The position numbers were made by a program, and so were the translations under genes. 64,000 nucleotides of DNA from Chryseobacterium taichungense. Lineage in GTDB: Bacteria; Bacteroidota; Bacteroidia; Flavobacteriales; Weeksellaceae. The notes beneath the pieces are model-generated. The model had not been told where the DNA came from. It did no database searches and saw nothing but the letters and a program-made list of their open reading frames with translations. Of this stretch, positions 52,449 to 61,318 are shown one piece after another (position 1 is the stretch's first letter; each line of letters opens with the position of its first letter). The stretch lies in NCBI RefSeq assembly GCF_900109935.1, contig NZ_FOBV01000003.1, positions 1-64,000 of the forward strand. Direction: 5' to 3'.

Positions 52449-53789
52449 ATGAATCTGAATTTAAAGAACGCCTGGCGAAAAGATAAAACATCCAATTCCT
52501 TATCTGAAGTATATTCATCTGTAAAAGTTCCCCAGAATGGTAGTTTCTGGAGGAAGTACCTTGCTTTTGCAGGTCCGGGACTGATGGTTGCCGTAGGATA
52601 TATGGATCCCGGAAACTGGGCTACCGATATTGCAGGAGGCGCACAATTCGGGTATACGCTTCTTTCAGTGATACTCATCTCTAATATTTTTGCTATGGTT
52701 TTGCAGCATCTTTCTGTGAAACTGGGAGTTGTTGCGGAAAGAGATCTGGCACAAGCGTGCAGGGATCATTTTAGTCCGACAACAAATTTTATACTGTGGA
52801 TATTCTGTGAAATTGCCATTGCAGCCTGTGACCTTGCAGAAGTTATAGGATCTGCCATTGCTCTGAATCTTCTATTTCATATTCCTTTAACCTGGGGAAT
52901 TGTCATCACCACTATTGATGTATTGTTTATTTTGCTTTTGCAGGCTAAAGGTTTCCGATGGATAGAAAGCATTGTGGGAGGACTGATCTTTATAATTCTC
53001 GCATGTTTTATCTATGAACTGGTGATTTCAAAACCTGCAGTTAATGAGCTTTTAGGGGGACTTATTCCTAAAGCAGAAATTATTCAGAACCCGGCGATGC
53101 TATATATTGCGATAGGAATATTAGGTGCTACCGTCATGCCTCATAACCTTTATTTGCACAGCAGCATCGTACAGACAAGAGATTATCCACGCAATACGGA
53201 AGGTAAAAAAGAAGCCATTAAATTTGCAACGTTAGACAGCACTGTTTCTCTGATGCTGGCATTTTTTATTAATGGAGCCATACTAATTTTGGCAGCTGCT
53301 ACTTTCCATGTTTCGGGAAATCATGATGTGGCGGATATTCATGATGCATACAAAATGCTCACCCCAATATTAGGAGCCTCAATGGCAAGTATTGTTTTTG
53401 CTATTGCCTTATTAGCTTCGGGACAGAATTCTACTTTAACAGGCACTCTTGCCGGGCAAATCGTCATGGAAGGTTTTTTAAATATTAAATTAAAACCCTG
53501 GTTGCGACGGCTGATCACAAGGCTGATCGCTGTAATTCCCGCACTGATTGTAGCCATACTCTATGGTGAGAAAGGAACGACGGAACTTTTGGTACTGAGC
53601 CAGGTAATCTTATCGATGCAACTGAGTTTTGCGGTTGTTCCGTTGGTGATGTTCACAAACGATAAGGCGAAGATGGGAGAATTCGTAAATAAACCTTTCT
53701 TAAAAGTCTGTGTTTGGGTGATCTCTTTTATTATCATTGTTTTAAATGTTTATCTTCTGTATCAGACCTTTTTCGGAGAGGGAGTTTAG
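52449..53789 (+). CDS. mntH: Nramp-family divalent metal transporter
   Basis: A 446-residue inner-membrane protein with about eleven helices. The first metal-site helix carries YMDPGNWATDIAGGAQFGYT (DPGN), and helix 6 carries ATVMPHNLYLHSSIVQ (MPHN); both are the family's metal-binding motifs. Manganese or iron uptake by proton symport is the known role. Start at the ATG at 52449, 20 bases after a promoter. Single gene. A structured non-coding element lies about 35 bases after its stop. Confidence 0.93.
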   Translation: MNLNLKNAWRKDKTSNSLSEVYSSVKVPQNGSFWRKYLAFAGPGLMVAVGYMDPGNWATDIAGGAQFGYTLLSVILISNIFAMVLQHLSVKLGVVAERDLAQACRDHFSPTTNFILWIFCEIAIAACDLAEVIGSAIALNLLFHIPLTWGIVITTIDVLFILLLQAKGFRWIESIVGGLIFIILACFIYELVISKPAVNELLGGLIPKAEIIQNPAMLYIAIGILGATVMPHNLYLHSSIVQTRDYPRNTEGKKEAIKFATLDSTVSLMLAFFINGAILILAAATFHVSGNHDVADIHDAYKMLTPILGASMASIVFAIALLASGQNSTLTGTLAGQIVMEGFLNIKLKPWLRRLITRLIAVIPALIVAILYGEKGTTELLVLSQVILSMQLSFAVVPLVMFTNDKAKMGEFVNKPFLKVCVWVISFIIIVLNVYLLYQTFFGEGV

Positions 53790-53825
53790 TCCGGGAAATC
53801 CTATTTATAACGATGCAGAATAACC

Positions 53826-53914
53826 TTAGCCGCGATAGTAACGGATACCCCACAGCATGCGTTGGAGAATGCGGCTGTGCGAGGAGTATGAGTGGATAGC
53901 GCGATAAAGCTTCT
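53826..53914. ncRNA. Structured intergenic element (candidate RNA or REP-like)
   Basis: Between mntH and grpE, AGCCGCGATAGTAACGGATA (53828 on) and AGTGGATAGCGCGATAAAGC (53891-53910) frame a hairpin CACAGC (53851-53856) / GCTGTG (53874-53879). I recognise the ends as similar to a flavobacterial intergenic pattern (AGCCCCGATAG..GGAAA../..GGAAAGCGGGAT). No open reading frame fits. It could be a small RNA or a REP-type DNA element. The rest of the spacer (53915-54079) is low-complexity (..GATGAATGATGTTTGATAATTG..) with no gene. Confidence 0.45.
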
Positions 53915-54079
53915 AAAAAAAATTATTGATGAATGATGTTTGATAATTGATGATTGACGGTCTTGCGCAAACTTCTAACTCCCAACTTCCAGCTTCCTTC
54001 CCCTACCCTTCTGCCTTATTGTCACCCTTTGCCCTTTGGCAGAATGTTTGTGAATAATAACCCAAATAAATATTGAATT

Positions 54080-54616
54080 ATGGAAAATCAGGATATCAAC
54101 GAAGAAAGCATCAATAATCAGGAAGATACAAATATTCAGAATGAAGCTGCAACAGAAGACAATGTGACAGCAAAACCTACTGCTGAGGAACTTTTGGCAG
54201 AAGAAAAAGACCGTTACATCAGATTGTACGCAGAATTTGAAAACTATAAAAAGAGAACATCCAAAGAAAAAATGGAGTTTTTCCAATATGCCAACCAGGA
54301 TATGATGGTTTCTATGCTGGGTGTTTTGGATGACTTTGAAAGAGCATTAAAGGAAATTGCCAAGAATGGCAATCCTTCCGATCTTCAGGGTGTTGAGCTG
54401 ATCTACAATAAATTCAAGAGCAAACTGACTGAAAAAGGTCTGAAAGCTATGGAAGTAAAGGCCGGAGACAGCTTCAACGTAGATTTTCACGAGGCAATCA
54501 CCCAGATTCCTGCACCTTCGGAAGATCTTAAAGGAAAAATTGTGGATGTAATTGAAACGGGATATACGCTGGGAGATAAAGTGATCCGTTTTGCAAAAGT
54601 AGTAACAGGAAATTAA
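54080..54616 (+). CDS. grpE: GrpE nucleotide exchange factor
   Basis: A 178-residue protein that releases ADP from DnaK. Residues 1-55 are acidic and low-complexity, followed by a coiled coil (EELLAEEKDRYIRLYAEFEN YKKRTSKEKMEFF), then LGVLDDFERALKEIAK and the beta-wing end with DVIETGYTLGDKVIRFAKVV, which is the family signature. It is followed by dnaJ after 76 bases that hold a hairpin. dnaK is not in the window. Confidence 0.95.
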   Translation: MENQDINEESINNQEDTNIQNEAATEDNVTAKPTAEELLAEEKDRYIRLYAEFENYKKRTSKEKMEFFQYANQDMMVSMLGVLDDFERALKEIAKNGNPSDLQGVELIYNKFKSKLTEKGLKAMEVKAGDSFNVDFHEAITQIPAPSEDLKGKIVDVIETGYTLGDKVIRFAKVVTGN

Positions 54617-54631
54617 ACATAAGCAATACGT

Positions 54632-54665
54632 AATGGGTAATAAGTAATTTTATTTATTACCCATT
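54632..54665. repeat. Hairpin between grpE and dnaJ
   Basis: AATGGGTAATAA (54632-54643) and TTATTACCCATT (54654-54665) are perfect inverted copies with a ten-base loop. Similar GTAATGGGTAATAAGTAATGAG text occurs at 40688-40715 and 59277-59292, so it is a low-complexity repeat family. It lacks a T-tract and would not terminate, but may set the grpE:dnaJ ratio. Confidence 0.6.
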
Positions 54666-54692
54666 GCTGATTACTAATTACTCATAAAAAAG

Positions 54693-55805
54693 ATGTCAAA
54701 AAGAGATTATTACGAGGTTCTTGAGATCAGCAAATCTGCATCAGCCGACGAAATAAAGAAAGCATACCGCAAAATGGCCATTAAATATCACCCTGATAAA
54801 AATCCGGGAGATAAAGAGGCCGAAGAAAAATTCAAGGAAGCAGCTGAAGCTTACGAAGTGCTGAGTGACGAGCAAAAACGTGCAAGATACGATCAGTTTG
54901 GTCATGCCGGTGTTGGTGGTAATGGCGGATTCGGCGGTGGCTTTGGCGGCGGCATGAATATGGAAGATATCTTCAGCCAGTTTGGTGATATTTTCGGTGG
55001 CGGTTTCGGGGGATTCGGCGGTGGTGGCGGTCGTCAGCAGGTAAAAGGTTCTAATTTAAGAATCAGAATCAAGCTGAATCTTGACGAAATGGTAAACGGC
55101 ACGCAGAAAACCATCAAAGTCAAAAAAATGAAGATGGCGGAAGGTGCTACTTCTAAAACCTGTCCTACCTGTGGCGGATCCGGAGTTCAACTAAAAGTGA
55201 TGAACACCATGTTCGGACAAATGCAGACACAGACTACCTGCGGAACCTGTCAGGGAATCGGTAAAGTTGCCGACAAAATTCCGGCAGGCGCCAACGCTCA
55301 GGGACTTATTAAAGATGAAGAGGAAGTAACGATTAACATTCCTGCGGGAGCAAGAGACGGCATTCAGCTTAATGTAAGAGGAAAAGGGAATGACGCTCCT
55401 TTTGGTGGTATTCCGGGAGATCTTTTGGTCATCATCGAAGAGGAAGTTGATAAAACTATAAAAAGAGAAGGAGATAATCTTCATCAGGAGCTCTATATTT
55501 CATTTGCTGAAGCGGCGTTGGGAACGAAAAAAGAGGTTCCTACCGTTGGTGGCAAAGTGAAGATCACGGTAGATCCGGGAACGCAGTCTGGGAAAATCCT
55601 GAGACTTGCAGGGAAAGGTCTTCCAAGCATAGACAGCTATGGTAAGGGTGATATGTTCATTCATATCAACGTATGGACACCGCAAAAGCTGACCAAAGAA
55701 CAGAAGGATTTCTTCGAGAAGCAGATGAGCAGCGGAGAAATGGTCGCTGAACCATCCGGAAAGGAAAAAACTTTTTTTGATAAGGTAAAAGATTTATTCA
55801 ATTAA
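54693..55805 (+). CDS. dnaJ: DnaJ co-chaperone with half zinc finger
   Basis: A 370-residue type I J-protein. The J-domain (residues 1-68) has the HPD motif at 33-35; a Gly/Phe-rich linker runs 73-113; two C-terminal substrate domains follow. The zinc-finger region has only two CxxCxGxG motifs, C157-C160 (CPTCGGSG) and C183-C186 (CGTCQGIG), where typical DnaJ has four. The residues that hold the first and fourth motifs are [11 protein letters not shown] and [19 protein letters not shown]. By order, zinc site 2 (motifs 2 and 3) is kept and site 1 is lost. Site 2 is the part known to matter for work with DnaK. It follows grpE. Confidence 0.94.
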   Translation: MSKRDYYEVLEISKSASADEIKKAYRKMAIKYHPDKNPGDKEAEEKFKEAAEAYEVLSDEQKRARYDQFGHAGVGGNGGFGGGFGGGMNMEDIFSQFGDIFGGGFGGFGGGGGRQQVKGSNLRIRIKLNLDEMVNGTQKTIKVKKMKMAEGATSKTCPTCGGSGVQLKVMNTMFGQMQTQTTCGTCQGIGKVADKIPAGANAQGLIKDEEEVTINIPAGARDGIQLNVRGKGNDAPFGGIPGDLLVIIEEEVDKTIKREGDNLHQELYISFAEAALGTKKEVPTVGGKVKITVDPGTQSGKILRLAGKGLPSIDSYGKGDMFIHINVWTPQKLTKEQKDFFEKQMSSGEMVAEPSGKEKTFFDKVKDLFN

Positions 55806-55811
55806 ATACGT

Positions 55812-55837
55812 AAAGGATTCTTCGGAATCCTTTTTTG
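55812..55837 (+). terminator. Rho-independent terminator
   Basis: AAAGGATTC-TTC-GGAATCCTTTTTTG. It ends dnaJ. The following 211 bases up to 56049 hold the antitoxin promoter and little else. Confidence 0.8.
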
Positions 55838-56010
55838 TTACGATTTAATGATCATGCTATTACTACTGCCAATCATTGTTCGTTCAATTATTGAAAGAAT
55901 GTATACTAAAGAATGTTGAAGGAGAAAGATAAGATAATAGCAAAAATGGAATAGCTTTTAAAGAGAAAAACTGATCGGTTCAATTTCTAATTATTTTCAT
56001 CATTTTTCAT

Positions 56011-56018
56011 TATATTTG
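56011..56018 (+). promoter_or_regulatory. -7 promoter box of the antitoxin gene
   Basis: TATATTTG fits TAnnTTTG, 30 bases before the ATG at 56049. No clear -33 TTG. Confidence 0.4.
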
Positions 56019-56048
56019 TCTCAATAATTACAATGAATTATATCAAAA

Positions 56049-56345
56049 ATGATACAAGAAATTTTAAATTATAAGAAAGTGATGGGCGAAATTGAAGGAC
56101 TATTAAACCATAGTCCCTACAAAAAAAGCCATATTATTTCAAAGATAGGACTTGCACCAGCTACCTTTTACCGGAAATTGAGTGCTCAGTCATTTACGCC
56201 AGATGAAATGTTGGCCTTGGCAAAAATATTGTCACCGCGTGAAGCATTGTTATTAGAAATAGAGCAATCAGAGAAAGATATTGAGAATGGCAACTATAGA
56301 GAACATTCGGTGGTTAGTGAAGAATTACGTAAGAAGTTTTTGTAG
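56049..56345 (+). CDS. Small HTH-type putative antitoxin
   Basis: A 98-residue protein. Residues 20-75 fit a helix-turn-helix (KSHIISKIGLAPATFYRKLS, FTPDEMLALAKILSPREALL). The C-terminal tail (EIEQSEKDIENGNYREHSVV, then SEELRKKF) resembles the toxin-neutralising ends of RelB/ParD antitoxins, which often read IE.G.Y..HEEV.k.f. The gene meets the opposing toxin gene with overlapping 3' ends (21 bases shared). Antitoxin identity is inferred from the neighbour and the tail. Confidence 0.65.
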   Translation: MIQEILNYKKVMGEIEGLLNHSPYKKSHIISKIGLAPATFYRKLSAQSFTPDEMLALAKILSPREALLLEIEQSEKDIENGNYREHSVVSEELRKKFL

Positions 56346-56627
56346 CTTATCCGGATCTTGAAAGTTGTTCCAAAAGGATACAAGATATATTCTATCAGAA
56401 GTAACACGGTAATAAAGATATATTTGTGGTACGACTAAATATTTTCTATAGTTATAATTTTCTTCTGAAACACTACCTATTAATGAATTAAGCGATATAT
56501 TCATAACTGCTTCATCAACCTTATCCATAAAGTTGCGAATTTCTCTTGTTGACCAATACTCCGAAAGATATTGCAGATTATTTTCATATGATTTTTCTGC
56601 AGTTTCTGTCCAAACAACGGTATACAT
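56325..56627 (-). CDS. RelE/ParE-family putative toxin
   Basis: A 100-residue protein of the RelE/ParE fold: YTVVWTETAEKSYENNLQYL, WSTREIRNFMDKVDEAVMNI, then RKYLVVPQIYLYYRVTSDRI and YLVSFWNNFQDPDKL, which match the start helix pair and the closing strands (R.l.v...yylyY.v....i.i..f.d.rqdp..l). Target (mRNA at the ribosome, or gyrase) cannot be told. It is transcribed towards the antitoxin gene and its last codons overlap it by 21 bases. TATTTTTG (56645-56652, minus) is a possible -7 box. The usual order in this family is antitoxin and toxin on one strand. Confidence 0.75.
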   Translation of the reverse strand: MYTVVWTETAEKSYENNLQYLSEYWSTREIRNFMDKVDEAVMNISLNSLIGSVSEENYNYRKYLVVPQIYLYYRVTSDRIYLVSFWNNFQDPDKLQKLLT

Positions 56628-56786
56628 TTCTTACAATATTTTTCCAAAAATATGAAAAAGATTATATAATTTTTTGATAGGCTCACCAGAGTCGGAAAAA
56701 CTTAAATATTGCTTAAAGCTTATGTAAACTTCATACCATCTGTCCTCGTTTTATATTTGAAAATTTTAATACAAATTTTTAAAGTT

Positions 56787-56834
56787 TAAAAAAATAATGA
56801 GTCCTGCCGTTTTAAATGGCAGGACTCATTATCT
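56787..56834 (-). terminator. Strong terminator
   Basis: ATAATGAGTCCTGCC-atttaaaac-GGCAGGACTCATTAT on the minus strand followed by a run of T. It ends DUF808. Confidence 0.85.
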
Positions 56835-56853
56835 AATATTATTTCTCTTCTGC

Positions 56854-57741
56854 TTATTTTTTTACAGCCAGTGAATAAATTCCTTTCCCTGCTGTGAAAA
56901 GCGCTACTGCAAGAAGTCCGCCCGTTATTCCGAATACAGCCTCCTTCAGTATACTCGGCCATGAAGGAAATAAATGATGAAAATAATCGATCCTGTGGGC
57001 AAAAATCCCTCCGGCAACCAGAATCAAAGCGATAGTACCGATAACCCCCAGTGCTTTAATAACAATAGGTAATGCTTTTACCAGTAAATGTCCCAATTGT
57101 CCAAAGAACCCTTTGTCATTGCTTTTTTTGATCAGCTTAAAACCTGCATCATCCATTCTGACGATCAGCGCAACAATTCCGTAGACACCTACTGTGGCAA
57201 TAAATGCAACCAAACTCGTTACCAGAATCTGGGTGATAAAAGGATGGCTTTCTTCAAGTACCGTTCCCAAAGCGATGATTACGATCTCAATCGATAAAAT
57301 AAAATCGGTGGTAATGGCTGATTTCACTTTTGCCTTTTCTATTTCTTCAGGACTTTGTCCTTTTGTGTCTTCGATTTCTTCCTCCACTTCATGTCCCTTT
57401 TTGTTACGGTGAAACAGATATTCAATAATCTTTTCCATCCCTTCGAATGACAGATATAATCCACCTAGAATCAGTACATAATTGATTGCTGGCGCATACA
57501 GCCAGTTCAGTAAAAATACAATGGGCAGGATGATCAGTTTATTAAGAAAAGAGCCTTTTGTGATTGCCCACAATACCGGAAGCTCACGAGATGATAGAAA
57601 ACCGGTTGCTTTTTCGGCATTTACAGCCAAATCATCTCCCAGAATTCCTGCTGTTTTTTGCGTTGCAACTTTACTTGTCACTGCTACATCATCCATCAGC
57701 GCTGCGATATCATCCAAAATAGCAAAAAAACCAGATGCCAT
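56854..57741 (-). CDS. DUF808 membrane protein
   Basis: A 295-residue membrane protein of the DUF808 (YedI) family. The start MASGFFAILDDIAALMDDVA and VATQKTAGILGDDLAVNAEK are the family signature; six to eight membrane helices follow, with a charged loop in the middle (HEVEEEIEDTKGQSPEEIEK). Function unknown. Start at the ATG at 57741, 32-39 bases after a TACTTTTG -7 box (57773-57780, minus). Single gene. Confidence 0.9.
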   Translation of the reverse strand: MASGFFAILDDIAALMDDVAVTSKVATQKTAGILGDDLAVNAEKATGFLSSRELPVLWAITKGSFLNKLIILPIVFLLNWLYAPAINYVLILGGLYLSFEGMEKIIEYLFHRNKKGHEVEEEIEDTKGQSPEEIEKAKVKSAITTDFILSIEIVIIALGTVLEESHPFITQILVTSLVAFIATVGVYGIVALIVRMDDAGFKLIKKSNDKGFFGQLGHLLVKALPIVIKALGVIGTIALILVAGGIFAHRIDYFHHLFPSWPSILKEAVFGITGGLLAVALFTAGKGIYSLAVKK

Positions 57742-58101
57742 AAATTTTAATATTTTTTTAATAATTGTTAAGCAAAAGTAATTATTTTAATTTGATTCAT
57801 TCTATGATTTCATCGAGGTTTTAGAAGAATTAACATGAAAACTCTGACTAAACAAAAGAGGCAAAAGCTTTAACACATAAGGCACATTAGATTTTTTAGT
57901 TAAAATATTGCGCCTATTTTAGAGCACATGAGATTAAAAATCAAAGATTTTTAAAAACTATTGTTTCTTCATTCTACCTATTCAGAGCAGTAAAAGTGCT
58001 GTCCTATTAACAACAGGAGCACAATTTTCACATAAAACAAATTATTCGATCCATTTAAAATCATTAAATAACCATCATTTATTTGGGTTGCCAATTTAAA
58101 A

Positions 58102-58330
58102 GTTTTAAATTCCAGGCAAAAAGACTCAATGATGAGTCTCAAAGAGTGAAAAACCAGTCTTTTATACTCGATAATGAACCTAAAAGGCTCAAATTCCAGG
58201 CAAAAAGACTCAATAATGAGTCTCAAAGAGTGAAAAATCAGTCTTTTTACTGGATTTTGAGTGTTAAAGACTCAAATTTTATAGAAAAAGAGTCATCCAT
58301 CAACCTTACAGGCTGAAAAATCATACTCAT
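58102..58330. repeat. Second 21-bp-phase repeat array
   Basis: An anchor of the GACTC/GAGTG/GGCTC type occurs at 58123, 58144, 58165, 58186, 58207 and 58228 (21 bases apart), then, after a 1-base shift, at about 58249, 58269, 58290 and 58311. A higher-order 84-bp copy is clear: AAATTCCAGGCAAAAAGACT occurs at 58107 and again at 58191, each followed by CAATnATGAGTCTCAAAGAG. Like the array at 31618 it lies in a gap without genes (57742-58405); the rest of that gap is AT-rich and shows nothing else. Confidence 0.75.
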
Positions 58331-58405
58331 ATATTCACTGGTGAAGATTCTTTTAAAGTTTTTGAACTGTTTTTCGTTTAATTTAAATATCCGTAAATTT
58401 ATTTC

Positions 58406-59278
58406 ATGAAAAAGCTGATTCTTAAGTATCATTTTTTCGTTCTTGGACTGATCAGCTTTGTATTAAATTCATGCAATACAAAATTCAGAGTCTGGGTAGG
58501 AACGAATAACGAACAGAAAATATATAACCTGAAATACGGCGAAGATAAAAGACAGAAAATGGATGTTTTTCTTCCGTCCGATTATCCTCAAGATTCCCGA
58601 GTAATATTGATCGTTCATGGTGGTGCCTGGAAATATGGGCGTAAGGAGCATATGATCCAGATTCAGAAAATGCTTTTTAATCACAATATCCCCAGCATCA
58701 ATATGAATTACCGTCTGGTTTCGAAACCTAAAAAAATCACATACCGTGAACAGCTGGCAGATATCGATGCGGTTATTAAAAAATTCAATGAACTGGCAGG
58801 AAAAGCAGAGCTTCAACCGAACAATTATATTCTTTTGGGCGAAAGCTCCGGTGGTCATCTTGCCTTGCTATATGGATATCAGAATCCTGAACAGATCAGA
58901 AAGATTATTGCTTTGAGTGCACCTACAGACTTTTATTCCCCAGAGTACCTACAGTCATTCTATTCTACATATTCTTCCCCTACGATTCAAAAGGTCGTGG
59001 GAACTAAGTTTCACCGGAAAAATTTATCTGAAGAATTTAGAAAAGCGAGTCCTGTGGCTAATATTTCTCATGTTCCTACGCTGATATTCCAAGGAAATCA
59101 GGATTTTCTGGTGAATCAGAAACAAGGATTAGCTTTAGATTCAGCATTAACAGCACAGCATGTTCCGCATAAGCTCGTATTTATGAAAAATACCGGACAT
59201 GCAGCAAGGTTTTTTAATAAGAAGAAAAGAGACAGTATTATTTATCCGAATATTCTGGAGTGGATTCAACAAAGATGA
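58406..59278 (+). CDS. Alpha/beta hydrolase lipoprotein (esterase-like)
   Basis: A 290-residue enzyme with a lipoprotein signal (FFVLGLISFVLNSCNTK, Cys about residue 23). The hydrolase core is clear: VILIVHGGAWKYGRKEHMI (HGGAW oxyanion hole), INMNYRLVSKPKKITYREQL, nucleophile ILLGESSGGHLALLYG (GESSGG), FQGNQDFLVNQKQG with the acid, and FMKNTGHAARFFNKKKRD with the His. It fits the feruloyl/acetyl-esterase branch of the family; substrate unknown. Single gene. Confidence 0.88.
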   Translation: MKKLILKYHFFVLGLISFVLNSCNTKFRVWVGTNNEQKIYNLKYGEDKRQKMDVFLPSDYPQDSRVILIVHGGAWKYGRKEHMIQIQKMLFNHNIPSINMNYRLVSKPKKITYREQLADIDAVIKKFNELAGKAELQPNNYILLGESSGGHLALLYGYQNPEQIRKIIALSAPTDFYSPEYLQSFYSTYSSPTIQKVVGTKFHRKNLSEEFRKASPVANISHVPTLIFQGNQDFLVNQKQGLALDSALTAQHVPHKLVFMKNTGHAARFFNKKKRDSIIYPNILEWIQQR

Positions 59279-59334
59279 GTAATGAGTAATCGATGATATA
59301 TGATAATTGATAGTTGATGGTTTTGGGTCTTAAT

Positions 59335-59359
59335 AAAAAGCCCGCTCATTGAGCAAGCT
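59335..59359 (-). terminator. Rho-independent terminator
   Basis: AGCTTGCT-caatg-AGCGGGCT on the minus strand followed by TTTTTATT. It ends the DedA gene. Confidence 0.65.
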
Positions 59360-59375
59360 GGTATTATTTAAATTC

Positions 59376-60080
59376 TTATTCTTCGTCGTCGAATTTGTGA
59401 TTTTCATATTTTGAAAAGTCTTCTTTTTTTCCGAATAAAAATTTCAGGATCACCGGTACGGTTGTTATTAAGACGATTACGATGATGATAAGTTCCAGTT
59501 TCTTTTTAAGGTCGATTCCGAACTGGTCGATGAAAAGCTTATCAAGGTAATGTCCTGCAAAGATCAGCAGAAAAGACCACAAAACGGCTCCGATAATATT
59601 ATCTCTTAAAAATGCTTTTTTATCCATTTTCACAATCCCCGCAACGATAGGCGTAAATGTTCGGACTACCGGTAGGAATCTTGCCATAATGATCGCCAGC
59701 GCTCCGTTCTTTTCAAAGAAATCGTGAGCCTGATACAGATATTTCTTTTTAAACAGCCAGGTATCCTGTTTTTTGTATAAAGTAGAACCGGCTTTTCTTC
59801 CGAAATAATATCCTACCTCGTTTCCAACAATCGCAGCAAATGCCACAGAAGAAGCTAAAATAAACGTATCCAGGAAATCACTTCCCGTAGATCCGAAAGT
59901 TTCTCTTATAATGTCAATCGAATAAATTCCCGAAACGAAAAGCAGTGAATCTCCCGGTAAAAAAAATCCTACAAAAAGACCTGTTTCGGCAAAAATAATA
60001 AACAAAATAAGCCAAAATCCACCAAGCTTTATATAAAACTCAGGGTTTAATAAATCTTTCCAATTATTGAAATCTTCCAT
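59376..60080 (-). CDS. DedA-family membrane protein
   Basis: A 234-residue membrane protein of the DedA (SNARE-associated/VTT) family. Seen: ETGLFVGFFLPGDSLLFVSG (the conserved FxPGDxLL) and MARFLPVVRTFTPIVAGIVK (RFxPxxRT..P..AG), with about five helices. Members flip lipids (undecaprenyl phosphate or phospholipids) across the membrane; the substrate here is not known. A TATTTTTG box (60097-60104, minus) lies 16 bases upstream. Confidence 0.92.
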   Translation of the reverse strand: MEDFNNWKDLLNPEFYIKLGGFWLILFIIFAETGLFVGFFLPGDSLLFVSGIYSIDIIRETFGSTGSDFLDTFILASSVAFAAIVGNEVGYYFGRKAGSTLYKKQDTWLFKKKYLYQAHDFFEKNGALAIIMARFLPVVRTFTPIVAGIVKMDKKAFLRDNIIGAVLWSFLLIFAGHYLDKLFIDQFGIDLKKKLELIIIVIVLITTVPVILKFLFGKKEDFSKYENHKFDDEE

Positions 60081-60165
60081 ACGTTTTGATAAGTAACAAA
60101 AATAGGATTAATAAACGTCATTCCGAAATTTATTATCAGATTTTAACGAAATTTAAACATCCCTT

Positions 60166-61278
60166 CTATAAGTCCATATCATCGTCTGAAACCGCGGTTC
60201 CATCGGCCATGAGAAATGCTTTCAGGAATGGGGTAAGATTTCCGTTCATTACAGAATCGACGTCGGAAGTTTCGTATCCTGAGCGTACATCTTTTACCAG
60301 TTTATAAGGATGCATCACGTAATTTCGGATCTGACTTCCCCACTCTATCTTCATTTTGTTGGCTTCGATCTCATTTCGGGCTTTCATTCTTTCTTCCAGC
60401 TCCATTTCATATAGCCTTGAGCGTAACAACTGCATCGCTTTTTCTTTATTCTGAAGCTGTGAACGGGATTCTGAGTTTTCAATAATAATTCCTGTCGGTG
60501 CGTGACGGAGACGTACAGCTGTTTCCACTTTGTTTACGTTCTGCCCTCCTGCTCCGGAAGACCTCATCGTTTCGAAGGAAATATCAGCAGGATTGATGTT
60601 GATTTCAATCGTATCATCCACCAAAGGATATACATATACTGAAACGAAGCTCGTATGGCGTTTCGCATTCGAGTCGAAAGGTGAAATTCTTACCAGTCGG
60701 TGTACTCCGTTTTCGCCGCGAAGGTATCCGAATGCAAATTCACCTTCAATTTCCAGCGTTACGGTTTTTACGCCGGCCACATCGCCTTCCTGGAAATTCA
60801 GCTCGCGGATTTTATAGCCCTGCTTTTCGGCCCACATCGTGTACATTCTCATCAGCATGGAAGCCCAGTCGCAGCTTTCAGTTCCTCCGGCTCCGGCAGT
60901 AATCTGCAATACCGCAGAAAGTTCGTCACCCTCATTGGAAAGCATGTTTTTAAATTCCAGGTCTTCGATTTTTTCCACCAATTGAGGGAAGGTATCATCA
61001 AGCTCTTTTTCTGAATCAGGATCTTCTTTGGCAAAATCTACCAAAACCTGCAGATCTTCAAACTGAGTATGAATTTCTTCATAGGCTTCCACCCACTTTT
61101 TCTTGGAACGGAGCTGCTTTAAAAATGCTTCCGCCTCTTTCGGATTATCCCAGAATTCGGGAGCTGCCGTTTTTTCGTCGTCGTTGGCTATTTCTATCTT
61201 CTTTTTATCAATCTGAAGATATTTATGGAGATCGTCAATTCTTGACTGAATTTCTTTTATCTGGTCGTTGTTGATCAC
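60166..61278 (-). CDS. prfB: Peptide chain release factor 2
   Basis: A 370-residue factor that releases proteins at UGA and UAA codons. Seen: the SPF stop-recognition tripeptide in [15 protein letters not shown] (about residue 198), and the catalytic GGQ in [20 protein letters not shown] (about 244). The frame is continuous: where E. coli has a CUU-UGA frameshift site after its 25th codon, this gene reads [13 protein letters not shown] without a stop, so the autoregulatory frameshift is absent. Start at the ATG at 61278; TATTTTTG (61295-61302, minus) is a -7 box. It follows an AAA-type gene on the same strand 40 bases before it. Confidence 0.95.
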   Translation of the reverse strand: MINNDQIKEIQSRIDDLHKYLQIDKKKIEIANDDEKTAAPEFWDNPKEAEAFLKQLRSKKKWVEAYEEIHTQFEDLQVLVDFAKEDPDSEKELDDTFPQLVEKIEDLEFKNMLSNEGDELSAVLQITAGAGGTESCDWASMLMRMYTMWAEKQGYKIRELNFQEGDVAGVKTVTLEIEGEFAFGYLRGENGVHRLVRISPFDSNAKRHTSFVSVYVYPLVDDTIEININPADISFETMRSSGAGGQNVNKVETAVRLRHAPTGIIIENSESRSQLQNKEKAMQLLRSRLYEMELEERMKARNEIEANKMKIEWGSQIRNYVMHPYKLVKDVRSGYETSDVDSVMNGNLTPFLKAFLMADGTAVSDDDMDL

Positions 61279-61318
61279 GATTTTTTATTTCTTGCAAAAA
61301 TAAGAAATTTTATTCCTT

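Noticed and set aside
58083..58316. 77-codon open frame on the plus strand
   Set aside because: The same argument: a repeat-driven open frame in the second 21-bp array.
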